A stretch of DNA of 64,000 nucleotides from Clostridia bacterium (GCA_017559305.1 JAFYSP010000022.1:1-64000); one strand, 5' to 3'; positions 42,792 to 52,196 are shown, numbered from the stretch's first letter. Numbers and translations: made by a program. The notes: a model not told the origin generated them from the sequence alone.

Positions 42792-44018
42792 ATGAATGAA
42801 AATAACAATCAGCCGAAAAGGATAACAAAGGAATCAATTAAAATGTTTTATATGACCAAAAAAGGCAGGAAATTAAAACATTTTAAGTCTGTACGTAAGA
42901 TTACTACCATCGCCCTTTCGATAGTAATGGTTTTGGCTGTTATCGCTGAGGTAATACTCGGTGTCGGAATTGCAGTCCTTGGCACAAGAATCAGCGGCAA
43001 TGGTGACGATACTGTAAGTGAGTTGGGTTCCAACTTCGAGCAGGTGCCGATAAATCAGCACGAAGGTGTAAGTTACATTCTCGTTGCAGGTCTTGATAAT
43101 AAGGATAACTACGGTAAGGAAGACGCAAAGGACGTAAACGGATATTATCACACCGATATCCTTGCGATTGCATGTATAAATCACGTCACAAAAGAAATAA
43201 ACGTTATGCAGATTCCTCGTGACCTGTTTATAGGTACCGATATTCCTTCAAAAAAGATAAACGCTGTATATGCCAACCCAAGAGAAGGCGAAAACCGAAT
43301 GAATGCTCTCCGCAGACGTTTGTCATCACATCTCGGCATCACTATCGACCATTACGTAATCTTTACCGTTGAAGGGTTTATGAACGTTATAGACGCCATT
43401 GGCGGAGTAGAAATATATATCCATCAGGAAAATGGTATTTATATCGAGGACCAATTCACACATACCAACTATAAGATTGGTCCCGGTTGGGTAAAACTCA
43501 ATGGTAATATGGCATCAGGCTTTGTCCGTAAACGTTCGGGTACTGCTGAAGAAGGATACGTACTCGGCGACCCCGACCGACTTGAAGCACAGCGCCTTAT
43601 GTACGTTGCACTCGCTAAAAAACTTATGAATATGTCGGCTACAAATCTTGTCAGCGCTGTTTCTGCTTGTTACGGAGAGGTTTCAACCAGTATGAGCATA
43701 GACGATATTTTAGGCTACGCTATGGACGTTCGAGGTATGCAACTTTCAAACATATCCGTTTGGGGAATGCCCGGACAGCAACTCAATTATCAGCACTATG
43801 ATGAAAACTATAACCTTTCTTATTATTCAATCCACAAGCAAGAATACGTCGATATGTGGAATGAGCATATGAATCCCTTTGGCGAACCTTTGACTGTAGA
43901 AGGCTTAAAAATCAGAGAACTTCATACCGAACTCGGAGTTCCCTATCATCCAAGCTCATTTACACAGGGCGGAAGCCTTGGAGACATTGAGCAGGAATTT
44001 GAACAAAATCACCAGTGA
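42792..44018 (+). CDS. LytR-CpsA-Psr (LCP) family protein
   Basis: 408 residues. A basic cytosolic N-terminus (1-32), one membrane helix (about 36-62), then the extracellular LCP domain: YHTDILAIACINHVTKEINVMQIPRDLFIG with the conserved Asp and Arg, and later KRSGTAEEGYVLGDPDRLEAQR. LCP enzymes attach undecaprenyl-linked polymers such as teichoic acids or capsule to peptidoglycan. Its ATG follows the yqeK stop directly. It could serve the polymer controlled by the kinase module at 6.1-8.4 kb, but that is speculation. Confidence 0.94.
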   Translation: MNENNNQPKRITKESIKMFYMTKKGRKLKHFKSVRKITTIALSIVMVLAVIAEVILGVGIAVLGTRISGNGDDTVSELGSNFEQVPINQHEGVSYILVAGLDNKDNYGKEDAKDVNGYYHTDILAIACINHVTKEINVMQIPRDLFIGTDIPSKKINAVYANPREGENRMNALRRRLSSHLGITIDHYVIFTVEGFMNVIDAIGGVEIYIHQENGIYIEDQFTHTNYKIGPGWVKLNGNMASGFVRKRSGTAEEGYVLGDPDRLEAQRLMYVALAKKLMNMSATNLVSAVSACYGEVSTSMSIDDILGYAMDVRGMQLSNISVWGMPGQQLNYQHYDENYNLSYYSIHKQEYVDMWNEHMNPFGEPLTVEGLKIRELHTELGVPYHPSSFTQGGSLGDIEQEFEQNHQ

Positions 44019-44032
44019 AAAGAGGATACAAA

Positions 44033-44395
44033 TTGAAATTAGAGGATAAGATAAAAATTGCCGTTTTAGCCCTTTCGGATAAAAAGGCAAAGGAAATAAA
44101 CTGTACCGAAATAGCAGAACTCACGTCACTCGCCGATTGCTTTTTGATGGCATCTGCAACATCATCAACCCATGTAAAAGCACTTGCAGACGAGGTTGAT
44201 TTCAAGTTGGGCGAAGCAGGTGAACAACCCCGAAATATCGAAGGCAGATCAACGGATTGGATATTGCTTGATTACGGCGATTTGATAGTTCACGTTTTTG
44301 GCAAAACAGCAAGGGAATTTTATGACCTTGATAAAATGTGGAGCGACGGTAAGCCCGTTGATATAGAAAAATACTTGGCTGGTGAAGAAAAATGA
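44033..44395 (+). CDS. rsfS: Ribosomal silencing factor RsfS
   Basis: Binds L14 and blocks subunit joining when nutrients fall. 120 residues from TTG 44033, six bases after AGAGGA; a GTG at 44015 that overlaps the LCP stop is the alternative. Conserved core: ALSDKKAKEI, DCFLMASATSSTHVKALADEV and WILLDYGDLIVHVF. It overlaps leuS by 4 bases. Confidence 0.93.
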   Translation: MKLEDKIKIAVLALSDKKAKEINCTEIAELTSLADCFLMASATSSTHVKALADEVDFKLGEAGEQPRNIEGRSTDWILLDYGDLIVHVFGKTAREFYDLDKMWSDGKPVDIEKYLAGEEK

Positions 44396-46794
44396 AATAC
44401 GATTATAGCAATATAGAATCAAAATGGCAAAAAATCTGGGAAGAAAAGGAAACTTTCAAGGCGGTAGACGATTTTTCAAAACCTAAGTTTTACGGTCTGG
44501 TAGAATTTCCCTATCCGTCAGGTGCAGGTATGCACGTTGGTCATATCAAGGCGTATTCAGGCCTTGAGGTTGTCAGCCGTAAAAGAAGAATGGAAGGATA
44601 TAACGTTTTATTCCCCATCGGATTTGACGCTTTCGGACTTCCAACAGAAAACTCTGCCATAAAGTTTAACGTTCACCCAAGACAACTTACAGATAAAAAT
44701 ATCGAGAAATTTTCCTCACAGTTAAAAAGAGCAGGATTTTCTTTCGATTGGGACAGAGTAATCGATACCACAGAAGAAGATTACTATAAGTGGACACAGT
44801 GGATATTCCTTAAAATGTTTGAAAACGGATTGGTGTTCAGAGACACCGCTCTCGTAAACTACTGTCCTTCTTGTAAGGTTGTTCTTTCAAACGAGGATTC
44901 ACAGGGCGGTAAGTGTGATATCTGCCATAGCGATATCGTTCAAAAATCTAAGGTCGTATGGTACCTTCGTATTACCGAATATGCAGATAAACTTCTCGAA
45001 GGTCTTGAGAAGGTTGATTATCTCCCCAACGTCAAGACTCAGCAGGTAAACTGGATTGGTAAATCAAGGGGCGCTTTCGTTGATTTCGCCGTCAAAGGTA
45101 CTGACGAAAAACTCAAAATCTACACTACCCGTCCCGATACTATTTTCGGTGCCACCTTTATGGTAATCGCTCCCGAACATCCTATCATTGACAATAATAA
45201 GGATAAAATCTCAAACTTCGATGAGATTGAAAAATACCGTGAAGAATGCGCTAAAAAGAGCGAATTTGAAAGAACTCAACTCGTCAAGGACAAGACAGGC
45301 GTTTGCCTTAACGGCATAACTGGTATCAATCCCATAAGCGGCAAGGAAATCCCGATTTACGCCGCTGACTACGTTATGATGGGATACGGTACAGGCGCTA
45401 TTATGGCTGTTCCTGCTCACGATGACCGTGACTACGATTTCGCAAAGAAATTCGGCATTGATATTATCGAGGTTATCAAGGGTGGCGATATCGAAAAAGA
45501 ACCTTACATAGGGGAAGGCAAAATGGTAAACTCCGACTTCCTCAACGGTTATACCAATAAAAAGGACGCCATCGCAAAGATGATTTCCGTCCTTGAGGAA
45601 AAGGGCGTCGGCACAGGCGGTGTTCAGTACAAAATGAAGGACTGGGCATTTAACCGTCAGCGCTATTGGGGTGAGCCGATTCCGATTATCCATTGTGATA
45701 AATGCGGAATGGTACCCGTGCCTTATGAGGAATTGCCCTTAAAACTTCCCAACGTCAATAATTTTGAACCCGGTGAGGGAGGAGAAAGCCCTCTCGCAAA
45801 GATTGACGATTATGTAAATTGCAAGTGCCCCGTTTGTGGCGGCGATGCAAAGCGCGAGACCGATACTATGCCTCAGTGGGCAGGTTCTTCCTGGTACTTC
45901 TTGCGCTATATCGACCCACACAATGATTCATTCCTTGCGGCAGAGGACAAACTTAAATACTGGCTCCCTGTTGACTGGTATAACGGCGGTATGGAGCACG
46001 TAACCCGCCATATGATTTATTCAAGATTCTGGCATAAATTCCTTTATGATATCGGCGTTGTGCCTTGCGATGAGCCTTATGCAAAGCGTACCGCTCAAGG
46101 ACTTATTTTAGGACCCGACGGTGAGAAAATGTCCAAATCAAAGGGCAACGTTGTCGATCCCAATCAGGTTGTTGACGAGTTCGGCGCAGACGTTTTGCGT
46201 GTTTACATACTCTTTATGGGTGACTACGGCTCTGCAACACCTTGGTCAGACAGTAGCGTCAAGGGTTGCAAACGCTTCCTTGACAGAACCTTCGACCTTT
46301 TCGAAATCGCAAAGGGTAAGGGCGTAACACCCGAACTTGAAAGCGCTTTCCATAAGACAGTTAAAAAGGTCACAAGCGATATTGAGGAAATGAAGTTCAA
46401 TACCGCAATCGCAAGTATGATGGCACTTATCAATAAGATTTACGAAGTCGGTCATCTCACAACAGACGAACTCAAAACCTTCGTATCAATCCTTTGCCCA
46501 TTTGCACCCCATATTTCTGAAGAACTATGGCAGATGCTCGGCGAAACCGAACTTTTGTCGGTATCTCCCTGGCCTACTTATGATGAAGCAAAGTGCAAGG
46601 ATTCAACTGTTGAAATAGTAATTCAGATCAACGGCAAAATCAGAGACAGACTTGAAGTGTCTGCCGAAGCAAATGCCGCTGAGGTTATCGCAATCGCAAA
46701 GGCATCCGAAAAGATTGCTCCGCTCGTTGAGGGCAAGACTGTGGTTAAGGAACTTTACGTTCCCGGAAAACTCGTAAATATTGTAGTAAAGTAA
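44392..46794 (+). CDS. leuS: Leucyl-tRNA synthetase
   Basis: Class I synthetase, 800 residues, full length. HVGH in PYPSGAGMHVGHIKAYS near residue 43 and KMSKSKGN near 580 are the catalytic signatures; a large editing domain (CP1, with TTRPDTIFGAT at ~245) lies between, with zinc-binding-type cysteine pairs. C-terminal anticodon domain intact. Last gene of the overlapping series that begins at trmH; no T-box is visible because it starts inside rsfS. Confidence 0.97.
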   Translation: MKYDYSNIESKWQKIWEEKETFKAVDDFSKPKFYGLVEFPYPSGAGMHVGHIKAYSGLEVVSRKRRMEGYNVLFPIGFDAFGLPTENSAIKFNVHPRQLTDKNIEKFSSQLKRAGFSFDWDRVIDTTEEDYYKWTQWIFLKMFENGLVFRDTALVNYCPSCKVVLSNEDSQGGKCDICHSDIVQKSKVVWYLRITEYADKLLEGLEKVDYLPNVKTQQVNWIGKSRGAFVDFAVKGTDEKLKIYTTRPDTIFGATFMVIAPEHPIIDNNKDKISNFDEIEKYREECAKKSEFERTQLVKDKTGVCLNGITGINPISGKEIPIYAADYVMMGYGTGAIMAVPAHDDRDYDFAKKFGIDIIEVIKGGDIEKEPYIGEGKMVNSDFLNGYTNKKDAIAKMISVLEEKGVGTGGVQYKMKDWAFNRQRYWGEPIPIIHCDKCGMVPVPYEELPLKLPNVNNFEPGEGGESPLAKIDDYVNCKCPVCGGDAKRETDTMPQWAGSSWYFLRYIDPHNDSFLAAEDKLKYWLPVDWYNGGMEHVTRHMIYSRFWHKFLYDIGVVPCDEPYAKRTAQGLILGPDGEKMSKSKGNVVDPNQVVDEFGADVLRVYILFMGDYGSATPWSDSSVKGCKRFLDRTFDLFEIAKGKGVTPELESAFHKTVKKVTSDIEEMKFNTAIASMMALINKIYEVGHLTTDELKTFVSILCPFAPHISEELWQMLGETELLSVSPWPTYDEAKCKDSTVEIVIQINGKIRDRLEVSAEANAAEVIAIAKASEKIAPLVEGKTVVKELYVPGKLVNIVVK

Positions 46795-46822
46795 ATAATA
46801 TTTGCCGCTTTCAAAATAAGTC

Positions 46823-46852
46823 TTGACAAGCGGTAAGCATTCGGTTTATAAT
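46823..46852 (+). promoter_or_regulatory. Promoter of rpsU
   Basis: TTGACA (46823-46828), 18 bases, TATAAT (46847-46852), about 50 bases before rpsU. Confidence 0.87.
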
Positions 46853-46905
46853 ACTATAAAATATGATTAAAACCCCTGCATTCAGGCGTAAGGGAGGGAA
46901 TATAA

Positions 46906-47082
46906 ATGAGCCAAGTTCGAGTAAAAGAAAATGAATCACTCGATAATGCGCTCCGTCGCTTCAAGAGACAGACCGCGAAAGACGGTGTTATCCAGGAAGT
47001 TCGCAAGAGAGAGCATTATGAGAAACCTTCTGTTAAGCGTAAAAAGAAGTCGGAAGCTGCCCGTAAGCGCAAGTTCCGCTAA
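46906..47082 (+). CDS. rpsU: 30S ribosomal protein S21
   Basis: 58 residues, small basic protein of the 30S platform. It begins [20 protein letters not shown] and ends in a basic tail [15 protein letters not shown], the family pattern. ATG at 46906 is behind AAGGGAGGG. It has its own strong promoter and terminator, so it is expressed separately from leuS. Confidence 0.97.
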   Translation: MSQVRVKENESLDNALRRFKRQTAKDGVIQEVRKREHYEKPSVKRKKKSEAARKRKFR

Positions 47083-47101
47083 AGCTTAAAAAACGGTTTA
47101 A

Positions 47102-47140
47102 AAGGGGCAACCGATTTTTGTCGGTAGCCCCTTCATTTTT
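47102..47140 (+). terminator. Terminator of rpsU
   Basis: Stem AAGGGGC-CCGA with TCGG-GCCCCTT, interrupted by an AA/TA internal loop, followed by a T run. Confidence 0.85.
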
Positions 47141-47157
47141 TGGTAATGGAGTAGTTT

Positions 47158-47661
47158 ATGAAATTTTTGTTGCCCGAATTTATGTTTGTGTCGGTCACCG
47201 ATATAACAGCAAAATTTCTTAAAGAAAATAATATAGATACTCTGCTTTTAGATGCAGATAACACACTTTCAACCCACCATTCTCAAACGGCCGCAAAAGG
47301 TGTGCCTGAGTGGTTGGAAGAAATGAGGAAAAACGGCGTTAAACTTATGATGGTTTCAAATTCCAAGCAAAAAAGGGTAGAACCTTTTGCCAATATGTTG
47401 GGTCTTGAATTTGAGTACCTGTCGTTAAAACCGCTGACTAAAGGTGTCGCAAGAGCAATAAAGCGCCTCGGCGCAGATAAAAAGCGCACCGCCCTGGTTG
47501 GAGACCAGATTTTTACCGACGTTATCGCTACCAAACTTTGCGGAATCCACTCGATATTCGTCAAGTATATGAAAGCGGAAGATAAGTTGAGTTTCAAGAT
47601 CAGAAGAAACCTTGAAAAAAAGATTTTGAAGAACAGAAAATATATAGGAGAGGAGAAATAA
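47158..47661 (+). CDS. yqeG: YqeG family HAD phosphatase
   Basis: 167 residues, HAD-IIIA type. LLLDADNTLS near 29-38 supplies the nucleophile Asp, VSNSKQKR the second motif, and LVGDQIFTDV the third. Family members act on small phosphate esters; a phosphatidylglycerophosphate phosphatase role is known for relatives, but not shown here. One base before the next gene. Confidence 0.9.
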   Translation: MKFLLPEFMFVSVTDITAKFLKENNIDTLLLDADNTLSTHHSQTAAKGVPEWLEEMRKNGVKLMMVSNSKQKRVEPFANMLGLEFEYLSLKPLTKGVARAIKRLGADKKRTALVGDQIFTDVIATKLCGIHSIFVKYMKAEDKLSFKIRRNLEKKILKNRKYIGEEK

Positions 47662-47662
47662 T

Positions 47663-48532
47663 ATGTCAGCACTTTTCGGACCTGCAGGTAACGACGATCA
47701 GTTTGCCGCCCTTAAATATAAAGGCACACTCGATATCCCGAAATACGTATCCTCATTGGGACTTACCGCTTATGAATATCAATGCGGCAGAGGGGTTAAT
47801 ATAGGTAGTGAAAAGGCGACGGAGTTCGGCGCTCTCGCAAAGGAAAAAGGTATAAAACTTTCTCTCCACGCACCCTATTATATCTCCATGTCGGGAATAG
47901 ATAAGGAAAAGCGACTTAATTCAGTTAATTATATTCTGGCATCTGCCGAGGCAGTAAACGCAATGGGCGGAGACAGAATAGTGGTCCATACGGGGTCATG
48001 CGGAAAAATCAGCCGTGAACAAGCGCTGGACCTTGCTAAAGATACTATGAAAATAGCGCTAGAAACCCTTGACGAAAGAGGTCTCGGTCATATTCATATC
48101 TGTCCCGAAACGATGGGTAAAATCAATCAACTCGGCACTTTGTATGAGGTTATGGAACTTTGCAAACTCGATGAGCGGTTGATTCCTTGTATAGATTTCG
48201 GTCACTTGAACGCAAGAACAAGAGGAGAACTCGTTGCCGACCAAAAGGGATATGAAAAAATTCTCGACACTATCAAAAATGAGTTAGGCGAGTACAGACA
48301 CAAGAATTTCCATTCTCATTTTTCTAAAATAGAGTATACCGAGGGCGGAGAAAAATGCCACTTAACTTTTGCCGACGAGGTGTTCGGTCCCTTCCATGAG
48401 CCGCTTATGGAACTTGTCGCAAAACGTGATTTAACTCCCACCTTTATCTGCGAATCTGCAGGTACACAAGGCGCAGATGCCCTTGCAATGATGAATTCCT
48501 ATACAAAATATAGAGAAAAATTGGCAAAATAG
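47663..48532 (+). CDS. TIM-barrel protein, endonuclease IV-like
   Basis: 289 residues of the AP-endonuclease 2/xylose isomerase-like fold. The metal ligands of endonuclease IV have counterparts: LHAPYYISM, VVHTGSC, ICPETMGK, CIDFGHLNAR, HSHFSKIEY, a later CHL and ICESAG. HTGS replaces the usual HPGS. An AP-endonuclease role is possible, but shorter loops and the position behind yqeG leave a sugar isomerase-like role open. RBS GGAGAGGAG. Confidence 0.82.
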   Translation: MSALFGPAGNDDQFAALKYKGTLDIPKYVSSLGLTAYEYQCGRGVNIGSEKATEFGALAKEKGIKLSLHAPYYISMSGIDKEKRLNSVNYILASAEAVNAMGGDRIVVHTGSCGKISREQALDLAKDTMKIALETLDERGLGHIHICPETMGKINQLGTLYEVMELCKLDERLIPCIDFGHLNARTRGELVADQKGYEKILDTIKNELGEYRHKNFHSHFSKIEYTEGGEKCHLTFADEVFGPFHEPLMELVAKRDLTPTFICESAGTQGADALAMMNSYTKYREKLAK

Positions 48533-48554
48533 CCGCTAAATATTAAAAAAGCCC

Positions 48555-48583
48555 TTGAAAAACGAGACTTAATATTATATTAT
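48555..48583 (+). promoter_or_regulatory. Promoter of efp
   Basis: TTGAAA (48555-48560), 17 bases, TATTAT (48578-48583); a TATAAT begins three bases further on (48581-48586) and could be used with a longer spacer. Confidence 0.68.
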
Positions 48584-48620
48584 AATAGATAGCAATATTT
48601 ATATTGGAGGAAGTATATTT

Positions 48621-49178
48621 ATGATTACAGCCGGAGATTTTAGAAACGGTGTTACCTTTGAGATGGATGGAAACGTTTACCAGATTATCGAGTTCCAGCA
48701 TGTTAAACCCGGTAAGGGCGCAGCATTCGTAAGAACCAAGATCAGAAACGTTATCGTTGGCTCAGTTGTCGAAAAAACATTCAGCCCTACAGAAAAATTC
48801 CCCACCGCTTTTGTTGAGCGTAAGGATATGGAATTCTCTTATTCTGATGGCGGTCTTTACTACTTTATGGACCCCGAAAGCTATGAGCTCGTTCCTGTAA
48901 ACGAGGCAGAACTTGGCGATAACTTCAAGTTCGTAAAGGAAAATATGGTATGTAAGATTCTTTCTTACAAAGGCAAGGTATTCGGTATTGAACCGCCTAC
49001 ATTTGTTGAACTCACCGTTACCCAGACCGACCCCGGTTTCGCAGGTAACACAGCAACAAACGCTACCAAGCCCGCAACTCTTGAAACAGGTGCAGAGATT
49101 AAGGTTCCTCTCTTTATCAACGAGGGTGACGTAATCCGTATCGACACAAGAACAGGCGAATATATGGAACGCGCATAA
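48621..49178 (+). CDS. efp: Translation elongation factor P
   Basis: Relieves ribosome stalling at polyproline. 185 residues, three beta-barrel domains (KOW-like, OB, OB). The tip loop reads [10 protein letters not shown], with the modifiable Lys at the position of E. coli Lys34; the modification enzymes are not in the window. ATG behind TTGGAGGAAG. Probably cotranscribed with the next gene, since no terminator lies between them. Confidence 0.96.
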   Translation: MITAGDFRNGVTFEMDGNVYQIIEFQHVKPGKGAAFVRTKIRNVIVGSVVEKTFSPTEKFPTAFVERKDMEFSYSDGGLYYFMDPESYELVPVNEAELGDNFKFVKENMVCKILSYKGKVFGIEPPTFVELTVTQTDPGFAGNTATNATKPATLETGAEIKVPLFINEGDVIRIDTRTGEYMERA

Positions 49179-49233
49179 AGATATTTTTAGCGCATAAAAT
49201 ATTATTTGCAAACTTTATATAAGGAGAAAGATT

Positions 49234-49758
49234 ATGAACATTTCCGAAAAAGTAGCATATCTTAAAGGTCTTGCTGAGGGATTAGACCTCGGTGACGGAA
49301 AAGAAGCAAAGGTTCTTGCAGGTATTCTCGATCTTCTCGAAGATATCTGTGAAGAAATTTACGATGTAGAAGATTACTGTGAAGAACTTTCAGAGCAGCT
49401 CGATGCAGTTGACGAAGATCTTTCAGTTCTTGAAGACGAGTTCTATGGCGATGATGACGAATGCAGCTGTGGTTGCGGATGCGGCCCTGACTGTGATTGC
49501 GGTTGCCAGGAAGGCGGCGAGTGCACATGCGGTCATGATTGCGATTGCGGCTGTGAGTGTGATTGTGATGACGAGTGCTACGAAGTAGAGTGCCCCAACT
49601 GTCAGGACGTTATCTATCTCGATGATGAAATGATCGAAGAAGGCAAAATGGTTTGCCCCAACTGCGGTGTAGAACTTGAATTCGATTTTGACGATTGCGA
49701 TTGCGACTGTGATTGCGACTGCGATTGCGATTGCGATTGCGATTGCGAAGACAAATAA
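49234..49758 (+). CDS. CD1247-type protein with zinc ribbon and Cys-Asp repeat tail
   Basis: 174 residues. Residues 1-70 form an acidic helical domain (ISEKVAYLKGLAEGL...) of the CD1247 N-terminal type found in Clostridia. Then comes a segment extremely rich in Cys, Asp and Gly (about 75-118), a CPNC-x(19)-CPNC zinc ribbon near 125-150, and a tail of nine Cys-Asp units. No signal peptide, so it should be cytosolic. The composition points to metal binding or storage, which is inference. ATG behind AAGGAGAAAG. Confidence 0.85.
   Translation: MNISEKVAYLKGLAEGLDLGDGKEAKVLAGILDLLEDICEEIYDVEDYCEELSEQLDAVDEDLSVLEDEFYGDDDECSCGCGCGPDCDCGCQEGGECTCGHDCDCGCECDCDDECYEVECPNCQDVIYLDDEMIEEGKMVCPNCGVELEFDFDDCDCDCDCDCDCDCDCDCEDK
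49693..49746 (+). repeat. Nine tandem 6-bp units coding (Asp-Cys)9
   Basis: Nine copies of GAYTGY, mostly GATTGC. The last four are identical, which favours gain or loss of units by strand slippage without changing frame. Confidence 0.92.
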
Positions 49759-49769
49759 TCACCCATTTC

Positions 49770-49806
49770 AGCACCGCTTACTTTTAAGTAACGCGGTGCT
49801 TTTTTA
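49770..49806 (+). terminator. Terminator after the Cys-Asp repeat gene
   Basis: Stem AGCACCGC/GCGGTGCT with an inner TTACTT/AAGTAA stem and a run of six T residues. Confidence 0.9.
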
Positions 49807-49829
49807 CTATCAGAAAGGCAGGGACTAAA

Positions 49830-50512
49830 ATGCAAAATATCAAAACGGTCTGCGCTATAATCGTAGCGGCAGGCAGTTCAAGCAGAATGAGCAAGGCAAC
49901 AAGATTTTTATGGATATTTTGGGTAAACCCTGTCTTGTTCATACCCTCGAAACTTTTCAAAAAAGTTCGGTTGTTGACGGCATTGTGGTTGTCACTAAAA
50001 AAGAATACATATCAGATGTTGAACTTCTTTGCGAGAAATACGGTATTGATAAACTGAAAGTGGTAACCGAGGGCGGCAATTCCAGAGCGGCATCCGTGCT
50101 TTGCGGTGTGGCGTCTGCAAAGGAATTTGATATTGTTCTCATTCACGATGGCGCAAGACCGATAGTGAGCGAAAAACTCATATCCGACGTTGCTTTTGCC
50201 GCTGCAGAATATGGCGCCGCAATTCCTTGTCTTCCCGTTAAAGATACTATCAAGGTAGTCGAAAACGGTTTCGTTCTTTCAACACCTGAAAGAGCCACTC
50301 TCTATGCCGTTCAGACTCCCCAAGGATTTACCCGCTCTTTGTATGAAAAGGCGGCAGATCTGTTTGAGGGCGACCTTGCGACAGTAACTGATGACAGTAT
50401 GCTCTTTGAGTCGGCAGGGTATAGGGTAAAAACCGTTGACGGAGAATACGAAAATATAAAAATAACCACCGATTCGGATATAGCGGTGGCAGAAAAGTAT
50501 TTAGGAGTGTAA
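49830..50512 (+). pseudogene. ispD: 2-C-methyl-D-erythritol 4-phosphate cytidylyltransferase, frame broken
   Basis: MEP-pathway step that makes CDP-methylerythritol. The first 22 codons from ATG 49830 read KTVCAIIVAAGSSSRMSK, the P-loop-like start of IspD; the rest (from about 49897, with ATG 49910) reads MDILGKPCLVHTL to the C-terminus in the -1 frame. The join is at GG 49895-49896: one more G would give SKGNKIFMDILGKP, the family sequence. Joined length is about 227 residues, normal for IspD. The following ispF is intact, and isoprenoid synthesis is essential, so a sequence error or recent mutation is likely. Confidence 0.88.
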
Positions 50513-50515
50513 AAA

Positions 50516-50995
50516 ATGACCGATTTCAGAGTTGGACACGGATACGACGTTCATCGCTTTGCCGAGGATAGAAAATTGATACTCGGCGGAGTGGAGATTG
50601 ATTTTGAATTGGGACTTCTCGGTCATTCAGATGCCGACGTTTTGCTTCACGCCGTAAGTGATGCGCTGCTTGGCGCCGCAGGGCTCACAGATATCGGAAA
50701 GCATTTTCCCGATACCGATGCAACCTTTAAGAATATTGATTCAAGAATTCTTTTAAGAAGGGTTGCGGAACTTATCAAAAACGAGGGCTACAGCGTTTCA
50801 AACGTTGATTGCACCATAGTTGCTCAAAAGCCGAAACTTGCGCCCCACATTCAAAATATGAAGCAAAACATCGCAAAGGATTTGTCAATAGATGAAACAC
50901 GTGTAAACGTCAAAGCCACTACAGAGGAAGGCCTTGGATTTACAGGTGAAATGAAGGGCATTTCCGCCCATGCGGTAGCGCTGATAGTCAAGTAA
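50516..50995 (+). CDS. ispF: 2-C-methyl-D-erythritol 2,4-cyclodiphosphate synthase
   Basis: 159 residues, trimeric zinc enzyme that follows IspD/IspE in the MEP pathway. GHGYDVHRF at 7-15 supplies the metal Asp/His, with [13 protein letters not shown] giving the third His; TDIGKHFPD and the C-terminal [11 protein letters not shown] are intact. Three bases behind ispD, ATG behind TTAGGAGTG; the two are clearly one operon. Confidence 0.96.
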   Translation: MTDFRVGHGYDVHRFAEDRKLILGGVEIDFELGLLGHSDADVLLHAVSDALLGAAGLTDIGKHFPDTDATFKNIDSRILLRRVAELIKNEGYSVSNVDCTIVAQKPKLAPHIQNMKQNIAKDLSIDETRVNVKATTEEGLGFTGEMKGISAHAVALIVK

Positions 50996-51040
50996 TTAAA
51001 TTTGCCGTCATCTCATAAATTTTATAAATGGGGTGACGGA

Positions 51041-51472
51041 ATGTTTTATTTAAGAATAGGTCCCAAAAAAGCAAGACTCATATTCATAGCGTTACTGATT
51101 TTAGCAGTGGTCGCACTTGGGTTTTGTACAAGTGAAAAGGGCGTCATAAAAAGTTGCTATGATGATGCTGACGAGCGTCGCAATTTTATAAGGGTACACG
51201 GCTTTGAAACGGCTGATGATTATACAGTAAAAACCGTCACGATTCCGCTCGTCTGGAGTGACGTGTATGAGAATTACAATAAACTTCAAAAAAATCAAGG
51301 GTACGATTTAAGTTTGTTCAAGGGCGAAACGGTCACGCAGTATACCTATGAGGTCACAAACTATCCGTCAGATGAGGTTGTGCTTGTGCATCTGCTTGTG
51401 TATGACGGTGTGATAATAGGGGCTGACGTGATGAGCACGGCGGCTGACGGATTTATGCAAGGGTTAAAATGA
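51041..51472 (+). CDS. DUF4830-like membrane-anchored protein
   Basis: 143 residues from ATG 51041, with GGGTGACGG just upstream. A short basic N-terminus and one hydrophobic helix (LIFIALLILAVVALGF) anchor the protein; the rest faces outward. The body (RNFIRVHGFE..., TIPLVWSDVYENYNKLQKNQGYDLSLFKGETVTQYTYEV) matches the pattern I associate with DUF4830, a clostridial domain of unknown function. Position between ispF and a pseudouridine synthase gives no clue to its role. Confidence 0.75.
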   Translation: MFYLRIGPKKARLIFIALLILAVVALGFCTSEKGVIKSCYDDADERRNFIRVHGFETADDYTVKTVTIPLVWSDVYENYNKLQKNQGYDLSLFKGETVTQYTYEVTNYPSDEVVLVHLLVYDGVIIGADVMSTAADGFMQGLK

Positions 51473-51485
51473 TTTGGGAGTAAAA

Positions 51486-52196
51486 ATGAACTTCGAAAGA
51501 CTTGATAAAATAGTTTCAAACAATTTCGGCGTCACAAGAAAGATAGCCCGAAATGATATAAAACAGGGTAAAGTTTCGGTTGACGGCAGAGTGGTAACCG
51601 ATTTTTCAGCCAAGATTGCCGAAAACATCCCCGTAAACTATAACGGACAGGAATGTGGCAATACAAAGTTTACCTATATAATGATGAATAAACCCAAAGG
51701 TGTGCTGACGGCTACTCGTGATGATTCAAGAGAAACCGTCCTTGATCTTGTGCCGGAGGATATAAAAAGAAAAGGCCTTTTTCCCGTGGGCAGACTTGAT
51801 AAGGATACAACGGGACTTCTTATCATCACAAACGACGGAGATTTTGCCCACAGAATAGTATCTCCCCGACACCATGTTGCCAAGGTTTACACCGTAACTC
51901 TTGACGGTACCGTAACCGATGATGCGGTAAAGGGATTTTTGGAGGGCGTAACCCTTGCTGACGGCGAACTTTGTGCTCCTGCGATTTTAGAAAAAACCGA
52001 TAAAGAAAACGTTGCGAGGGTAACGCTTCGAGAGGGTAAATATCATCAGATAAAAAGAATGTTCGGCGTTTTTTCACTCGGAGTGAACGACCTTACAAGA
52101 AATTCAATCGGCGACCTTGTTTTAGACCCGACACTTCGCGAGGGCGAATGCCGAGTAATGACCCAAGAAGAAATAAAAAAAGCAGAAGAAAAATAA
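51486..52196 (+). CDS. RsuA/RluB-type pseudouridine synthase
   Basis: 236 residues from ATG 51486 (GGGAG five bases upstream; TTG 51474 is the alternative). N-terminal S4 RNA-binding domain (ERLDKIVSNNFGVTRKIARNDI), then the catalytic domain with PVGRLDKDTTGLLIITNDG containing the catalytic Asp. The size and the S4 domain fit RsuA (16S) more than RluB (23S), but the target base is not certain. Confidence 0.92.
   Translation: MNFERLDKIVSNNFGVTRKIARNDIKQGKVSVDGRVVTDFSAKIAENIPVNYNGQECGNTKFTYIMMNKPKGVLTATRDDSRETVLDLVPEDIKRKGLFPVGRLDKDTTGLLIITNDGDFAHRIVSPRHHVAKVYTVTLDGTVTDDAVKGFLEGVTLADGELCAPAILEKTDKENVARVTLREGKYHQIKRMFGVFSLGVNDLTRNSIGDLVLDPTLREGECRVMTQEEIKKAEEK

Noticed and set aside
49262..49835. 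Minus-strand frames with SQSQSQ repeats opposite the Cys-Asp gene
   Set aside because: They are reverse readings of the GATTGC repeat; no binding site or promoter, and the plus-strand zinc-ribbon protein explains the sequence.
49887..49912. Programmed -1 frameshift in ispD
   Set aside because: The junction AGCAAGGCA lacks a slippery heptamer and no strong stem follows, so an error or mutation is the simpler reading.
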